A DNA stretch of 64,000 nt from Chinchilla lanigera. Its lineage: Eukaryota; Chordata; Mammalia; Rodentia; Chinchillidae. The stretch covers positions 6,460,046 through 6,524,045 of the forward strand of contig NW_004955502.1 in NCBI RefSeq assembly GCF_000276665.1, in the 5' to 3' direction. The notes under the pieces were generated by a model. The model did no database searches, was not told the DNA's origin, and was given only the letters and a program-made list of their open reading frames with translations. Of the stretch, positions 59,595-64,000 are shown piece after piece. The stretch's first letter is position 1. The number at the start of each line of letters is the position of its first letter. The position numbers and the translations under genes were made by a program.

Positions 59595-59750
59595 GCTTTG
59601 TTTTTGTCTCTTTGAGACAGTTTCACTACGCAGTTCAGGCTGGACTTGAACTCATTTGTAGCCCAGGCTGGCCTAGAACTTGCTGCGATCCTCCTGCCTC
59701 AGCCTCCCAAGTGCTGAGATTATAGGCATATGCCACCACACCTGGCTATA
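59595..59750 (-). mobile_element. B1 SINE, antisense, full length
   Basis: 'ctttgagacagtttcactacgcagttcaggctgg..gcccaggctggcctagaacttgctgcgatcctcctgcctcagcctcccaagtgctgagattataggcatatgccaccacacctggc' is a near-consensus B1 in reverse. Confidence 0.95.
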
Positions 59751-60035
59751 TAGTACCTCTTTGGAAACCAAGTTCCTATTTTACTGACCCAAAGATAGTA
59801 TATTCTCATCACACATTTACTTAATTAGCTACTTAAATAAATCTAGTGATGGTGTTTATAAAGACCAAAGGCAATGATTGTATCTTCACAAGTAAGCATT
59901 TATAAATAGATAAATATATTAGACATTAAGCTATAGTTAGATGCACCTGTGGACATATGTATGGAACTCACAGATTCAAACTTGGTGGGAAGCTTCTGCT
60001 AATCATCAACCCCTCCTCAAAAAGGGATAAGAATC

Positions 60036-60295
60036 TTTTTTTATTATTTTAAAAATAAAAGGAAAACATTAACAGACAGACAACCTTTTACAAAATAGCA
60101 AAAGAGCAGTACAGACAATACAGAGTTACAAAAGTGGTAGGAAATTAACAATGCTTGTTGTATTACATATTGATATCTTCAGAGTGGTTTCTCATGAAAA
60201 CACATAGAGACATGCAATATTGATCAATCAAGGACTCATTGACAGTTTCTTTCAGCAAAGAAATAGAAGAACAACTATGTTAACTATCCTGTAGG
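60036..60295 (-). mobile_element. L1 3' UTR, antisense
   Basis: Closely parallel to 4195-4450: 'ttaacagacagacaaccttttacaaaatagc', 'cagagttacaaaagtggtaggaaattaacaatg', 'ggtttctcatgaaaacacatagag'. Only the 3' UTR is present. Confidence 0.92.
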
Positions 60296-60355
60296 GATAA
60301 GAATCTTAATCAACACTGTTTGAAGTACAGGAGCCTCTTAGCAGTAGCTTATCTT

Positions 60356-60466
60356 CTTTTTTTTTTTTTTTTTTTTTTTTGGTTTTTCTCCGGTACCGGA
60401 AACGGAACTCACGACCTTGCGCTTGCCAGGCAGGCGCTTTTGCCACTGAGCTAAATCCCCAGCCCC
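60356..60466 (-). mobile_element. Young ID SINE, antisense
   Basis: A long T-run, then 'ctccggtaccggaaacggaactcacgaccttgcgcttgccaggcaggcgcttttgccactgagctaaatccccagcccc'. Near-consensus with several intact CpGs and a perfect 16-bp target-site duplication agcagtagcttatctt (60340-60355, 60467-60482), so it is probably the youngest insertion in the window. Confidence 0.97.
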
Positions 60467-60863
60467 AGCAGTAGCTTATCTTATGACCTCCTTTTCTATG
60501 GCCAGCCCATTGTAGTCCATATTATTCCACTATATTCCCAGCATCAGTACTGATGCATGTGTGTTTGTTTGGGTCCCTTTTTGCTATTGCCAAACCCTAT
60601 GCAGTGAAGCACATTCCAATGGTGCAAACCTCCTCCAATAAAAGTCACAAAATCCTCTCTTCTCCAGCTGACCTCACAGCCACTGACACACTCCTGTGTT
60701 CAAGTAAGGAGATGACACCTGCATACTCTATGCTAATTTCACAACTGCGTGCTTTTCTATGGCGCTTGCTGAACCATCCTTTCAGCCGTGGTCCAGCTCT
60801 TCCGCTCCCACACATCCTTCAGTTAAAACCACCAAAGTCCTTCTTTGTGAGAACTGTTCTTTT

Positions 60864-60904
60864 GAATTTAAACTCAGAAAAAAAAAAAAGAATTTAAACT
60901 CAGA
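60864..60904 (+). repeat. Short poly(A) flanked by a 15-bp direct repeat
   Basis: gaatttaaactcaga at 60864-60878 and again at 60890-60904, separated by an 11-nt A-run. It looks like an L1-type target-site duplication around nothing but a tail. Confidence 0.9.
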
Positions 60905-61309
60905 ATTGTTATCAGGTCTCCACCATTCATCCTGCATACTTCTGATGTTCTCTTGATATATGTATATGTTAAGATGGATAGATGGTAGTTATAGCAATAC
61001 AGAAATGGAAAGATATATAAATTGATATATATTAATATACATATCAGGCTCTGCATTCTTTCTAGAATCCAGCTTTAGAATTCTCACTTATTTACAAAGT
61101 CTGCACTTTTTGCTTATGTATTTATAGCCAAACATTCATAAAATACTGCATTGTTGTAGAACTGAGATTTAGGCTTGCATACTACTTCTTAAGTTGGTTT
61201 CTTAATGGGTATAGCCACTGTTGAGATTTCATGTTAGCAAATTACTTGGGAAATGAGTCTGGCCTTGCAGATCTGCCTTAGCCAATAACAGATCCCGTGA
61301 TTGTTTCAT
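60905..61309. other. No gene seen
   Basis: AT-rich unique sequence with TATATA-rich patches at 60950-61040. Confidence 0.45.
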
Positions 61310-61639
61310 CTCACTATAAGCTCTACTGGTACCTTCTTCTCTATCGATGCCTTGGATGGAATGCTTACAATCCAGTAAGTCCTAAATAATTGCTGAATGA
61401 TTAACTAAATAAATGTGATCTATCTTTAGATTCTTCATGTATTTCCAGTGTTTCAAATGAAGACATCATTGTTATAAGCTTCGATTTTGGAATGAAATAG
61501 AATTCCATTTTCCTGGCTGTACAACTTAAATCATGTGTTTTGGGGCAATTATATCCCTTTTCTCTCTGGTTAAATGCTATAATAATAACCTCAACAAGGT
61601 TATTCACGATTATATCAAATAAGCATTTAGCATGATTCC

Positions 61640-61775
61640 CAGTAGATTCATGAATGAATGAATCCTCACTGAAGTGCCATGAGGTGGACGTTGTATAAGG
61701 GAAAGGAAACTGAGGCTCAGAGAAGCTGAGCAAGTTGCAGAGAAAATAAGTGGGGGAGGCAGGCTCCTAATCCAC
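61640..61775 (-). mobile_element. MIR SINE relic, antisense
   Basis: 'ggaaaggaaactgaggctcagagaagctgagcaagttgcagagaaaataagtgggggaggcaggc' is the antisense MIR core. Confidence 0.85.
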
Positions 61776-62229
61776 TTAAAAATGCTTGCAATCTAATGGA
61801 AGTTTCCACTATTGCTGGGAGAGATATTAGTGGCATTTTCTGTCCCAGTGTGTCCTTAAAGGATATGTGATGAAGAACACCAGTTCATTTGTCAATTCTG
61901 TCTTCCCCAAAATCTTTTTAGATTAAAGTTAGCATCGTTCTTTGGCACTTCACACCATGCCCAACATGGTCATAATTGGCTGCTCTGATAAATGACCCTG
62001 CAGGAGCCAGTGCACTCACCTCCCTGACCTTCCTCTGTCATTTCATATGCAGAACTCCTCTGAAGGGCCTCAGGTACCATTTTCTGTGAGCCTCTTTTGA
62101 AGGAAATATGCATTGCTTCAGATGCTCTCAGGGTCTTAGCCACAACTAGCTAGAAAGTATCACTTGTACAACCCATGCCGCCGTCACTTCATCCATGTCA
62201 CTGTTAGGGCAGGAGTCTCATTTTCATCT
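61776..62229. other. No gene seen
   Basis: Unique-looking sequence. Confidence 0.45.
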
Positions 62230-62352
62230 AATTGTGTTTTCCTTTTAATATCTGTCTTTTTAGCTTGAGAATGAACCTCACATAGCTGAAAACAATTTTC
62301 TCCTCTTCTTATATGTAGTGTTTAGTATGGTACATGGTGTAATAACTGGTGC
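62230..62352 (+). mobile_element. L2 3'-end relic
   Basis: 'tttttagcttgagaatgaacctcac..atgtagtgtttagtatggtacatggtgtaataactggtgctc' loosely follows the L2 3' end. Confidence 0.45.
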
Positions 62353-63077
62353 TCCTTTAGTTATCCACATTAGCACCACTGTAACAGTCTCTAGCAGTTC
62401 CGACCTTGTTAGACATTACTAAGAACTATCAGCTGTAGGTAATAATTATCTATATTTTGTCTTGTCAACTTTGTAATATCCCTCCTAGAAATTTTGGTTT
62501 CATATCTCATCTGGCAAACATTACTTCCAGGTGGATGTTAAAAAATTGTTTGGAGCTTAAGTATATTTCTTTTTCCATGTAAAGGAATAAGCACAGATTT
62601 CCTGCATTTATGTAAATTCCTAATCATTATAAAACATACTGCAGCATCAAGAGCACCTGTTTTGAAATTTTTAGTCTTGAGAGGATGGGGCCAAGGGTAA
62701 GCTGGGGTCAAGTAGAACACAAGTATTCATGGATAGAAAGCCAGAGTTCTTTGAGTCCAGTCATACTTGCAGACAGAACAGCTCATAACTTTTCTTACAT
62801 GAGATTTCTGAAGCAAAGTTGAATCTGTCAGAGTAACTTCTATATCTTTTATCACTTCCTATGATAGTCCAAAGAATAACTTGCTTAATTTTATGTAAAT
62901 GTGCAAGTAACAGTTTTTTAAAAGATAGAAAAAACTGAGTAAGTTGTAAATATTTTGCAAACAAAATAAGACCACACATAAATATTTTATTAAAAAGAAT
63001 TTATATTTTACTACACTAGGCTTTATTGCACTTAATTCACATTGCATAGGAAAATTGTCTCTCTAGGTCCCACACAT
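62353..63077. other. No gene seen
   Basis: AT-rich unique-looking sequence. Confidence 0.45.
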
Positions 63078-63093
63078 GAAAATATACTGAATT

Positions 63094-63207
63094 TGGGCTG
63101 GGGATTTAGCTCAGCAGCACAACACCTGCCTGGCAAGCTCAAGGTCATGAGTTCAGTTCCCAGTACCGGAAAAACAAACAAACAAACAAAAAAAGTTCAA
63201 GACCATC
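63094..63207 (+). mobile_element. ID SINE with a non-A 3' extension
   Basis: 'tgggctggggatttagctcagcagcacaacacctgcctggcaagctcaaggtcatgagttcagttcccagtaccgg' with box A and B largely intact. An (aaac)n/A-rich tail follows, then 13 extra bases gttcaagaccatc before the target-site duplication. The 16-bp duplication gaaaatatactgaatt is perfect (63078-63093, 63208-63223), so the extension belongs to the insertion. Confidence 0.95.
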
Positions 63208-63280
63208 GAAAATATACTGAATTAGTTGTAAACTCTAATGCCTAAGCACATACACAGCTAAATATCATAATAAAACAAAA

Positions 63281-63350
63281 GAAGGGTTGGGGGAGTGTTC
63301 AACAGTAGAGCATTCAGAAACCCTGGATTCAATCCCTAGCACCATATAAA
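63281..63350 (+). mobile_element. ID-like SINE remnant
   Basis: 'gggttgggggagtgttcaacagtagagcattcag..aaccctggattcaatccctagcaccatataaataaat' resembles a squirrel/B4-type tRNA-derived SINE with a central deletion. Confidence 0.65.
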
Positions 63351-63544
63351 TAAATGAACAAGTAAGTAGATAAATATAGTTAGATAAACAAAATTACTCT
63401 GGCACTATTTTCTGATAATGGATAATAATTAGAGATTTTATATATGAACATTAAAATGATTCAGTCATTGCAGGACCACATATACCTAAACATCTCCTCC
63501 CAGCAGCCTCAGACTGAACTGATTCGATTATTTCACTCTTCCAT

Positions 63545-63625
63545 TGGCAGCCTGCACACAGGCAGAGCACTGTCTGTCTTGTTCACCTCTGTGCCTGGCA
63601 TTCAGTACTTGAGAGGCTACACTGA
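63545..63625 (+). mobile_element. L2 3'-end relic
   Basis: 'aggcagagcactgtctgtcttgttcacctctgtgcctggcattcagtac' matches the L2 3' end ('gggcagggactgtgtctgtcttgttcac..gtgcctggcac'). Confidence 0.75.
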
Positions 63626-64000
63626 CACACAGCCAACAGCACCATCCTCCCATTCACTGCCTTCCACATTTGCATCCCCTAAAACAAGTTTAGTTCTCTA
63701 GGACAACTTTGCTCGCGCATGGCACTAATGGAAAAATGAATAAACCCCCGTGTCCCGCCCCACCTTCCCCCAACCCAGTGGGATAATCAGTCTAGTGTTC
63801 TCTGTCCCCTTCATCCTTTCCTTCTATCCTGATCTTTGCCCCCAAAGGATGGAAGTACTTACATATAAGTCAATGTCAAAACCATTTATTGAAAGAGATC
63901 CACAAGCAGAGAATAGTGCTTATTTTATAGATGCCCCAATCTGAAGAACTGAAACATAAAGGTACCTAAAAATTCTTAGAGATGAATGAGTTTGATGAGA
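63626..64000. other. No gene seen
   Basis: Unique-looking sequence. The part around 63840-63945 ('tgaaagagatccacaagcagagaatag') is unassigned. Confidence 0.4.

Noticed and set aside
1..64000. CRISPR arrays, bacterial operons, tRNA or rRNA genes
   Set aside because: SINEs, L1, MaLR LTRs and microsatellites show mammalian nuclear DNA. The tRNA-like segments are ID elements, not folded tRNA genes.

Overview
This window looks like non-coding DNA from a rodent nuclear genome, either intergenic or within a large intron. It is AT-rich and dense in microsatellites, with a 100-N assembly gap at 36685-36784. It carries SINE families diagnostic of rodents: tRNA-Ala-type ID elements (core ggggctggggatttagctcag), 7SL-derived B1 elements with the internal duplication, and B1-plus-ID composites (B4-like). 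The ID 3' half (..gcctgcctggcaagcgcaaggt..ggtaccgg) and the many medium-age MaLR LTRs make a beaver/kangaroo-rat type lineage (Castorimorpha) my best guess, but that is an inference of only moderate confidence. I could not support any intact protein-coding gene, tRNA, rRNA or CRISPR array. The open frames are short, lack splice or codon context, and mostly fall in transposon debris, simple repeats or unique AT-rich sequence.

Layout. 1-9.7 kb: an ID element, MIR and L2 relics, GA and CA repeats, an antisense L1 3' end (4190-5347), two MaLR/MLT-type LTRs and an old L1 3' end. 9.7-15.9 kb: a tetranucleotide repeat, several L1 3' ends in both orientations, MIR/L2 and an ancient LTR. 15.9-24.2 kb: an ID copy lacking its box A region, a largely unique stretch, an apparently complete antisense MaLR provirus (17527-19731), and a B4-like SINE and MaLR LTR. 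24.7-27 kb: another B4-like SINE and an unexplained GC-richer block (25120-25750). 27-31.3 kb: a 5' L1 segment split by an ID element, followed by the 5' end of an endogenous retrovirus on the minus strand with a recognisable LTR, polyadenylation signal and a primer-binding site resembling tRNA-Ser. 31.3-38 kb: mostly unique, with L2/MIR relics and a MaLR solo LTR inserted into a long ancient repeat.

38.2-45.9 kb is a nested transposon cluster. An old L1 contains a B1, and that B1 contains a 403-bp solo LTR with a perfect target-site duplication. The same L1 also carries a MaLR LTR and is interrupted by a second L1 that begins at its 5' UTR and holds a 167-nt pure-purine tract inside a broken ORF1. 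46-52 kb has ancient repeats, a 106-bp tandem duplication, MLT1 and MaLR LTRs, and two almost identical ~140-bp copies 2.4 kb apart. 52-64 kb is mostly unique AT-rich sequence with MIR/L2, L1, B1, ID and MaLR insertions, several with clean target-site duplications.

No genes act together here. The content is a layered record of retrotransposition on a background that may include conserved non-coding elements. Boundaries of old repeats are approximate, and subfamily names were not checked against a library.
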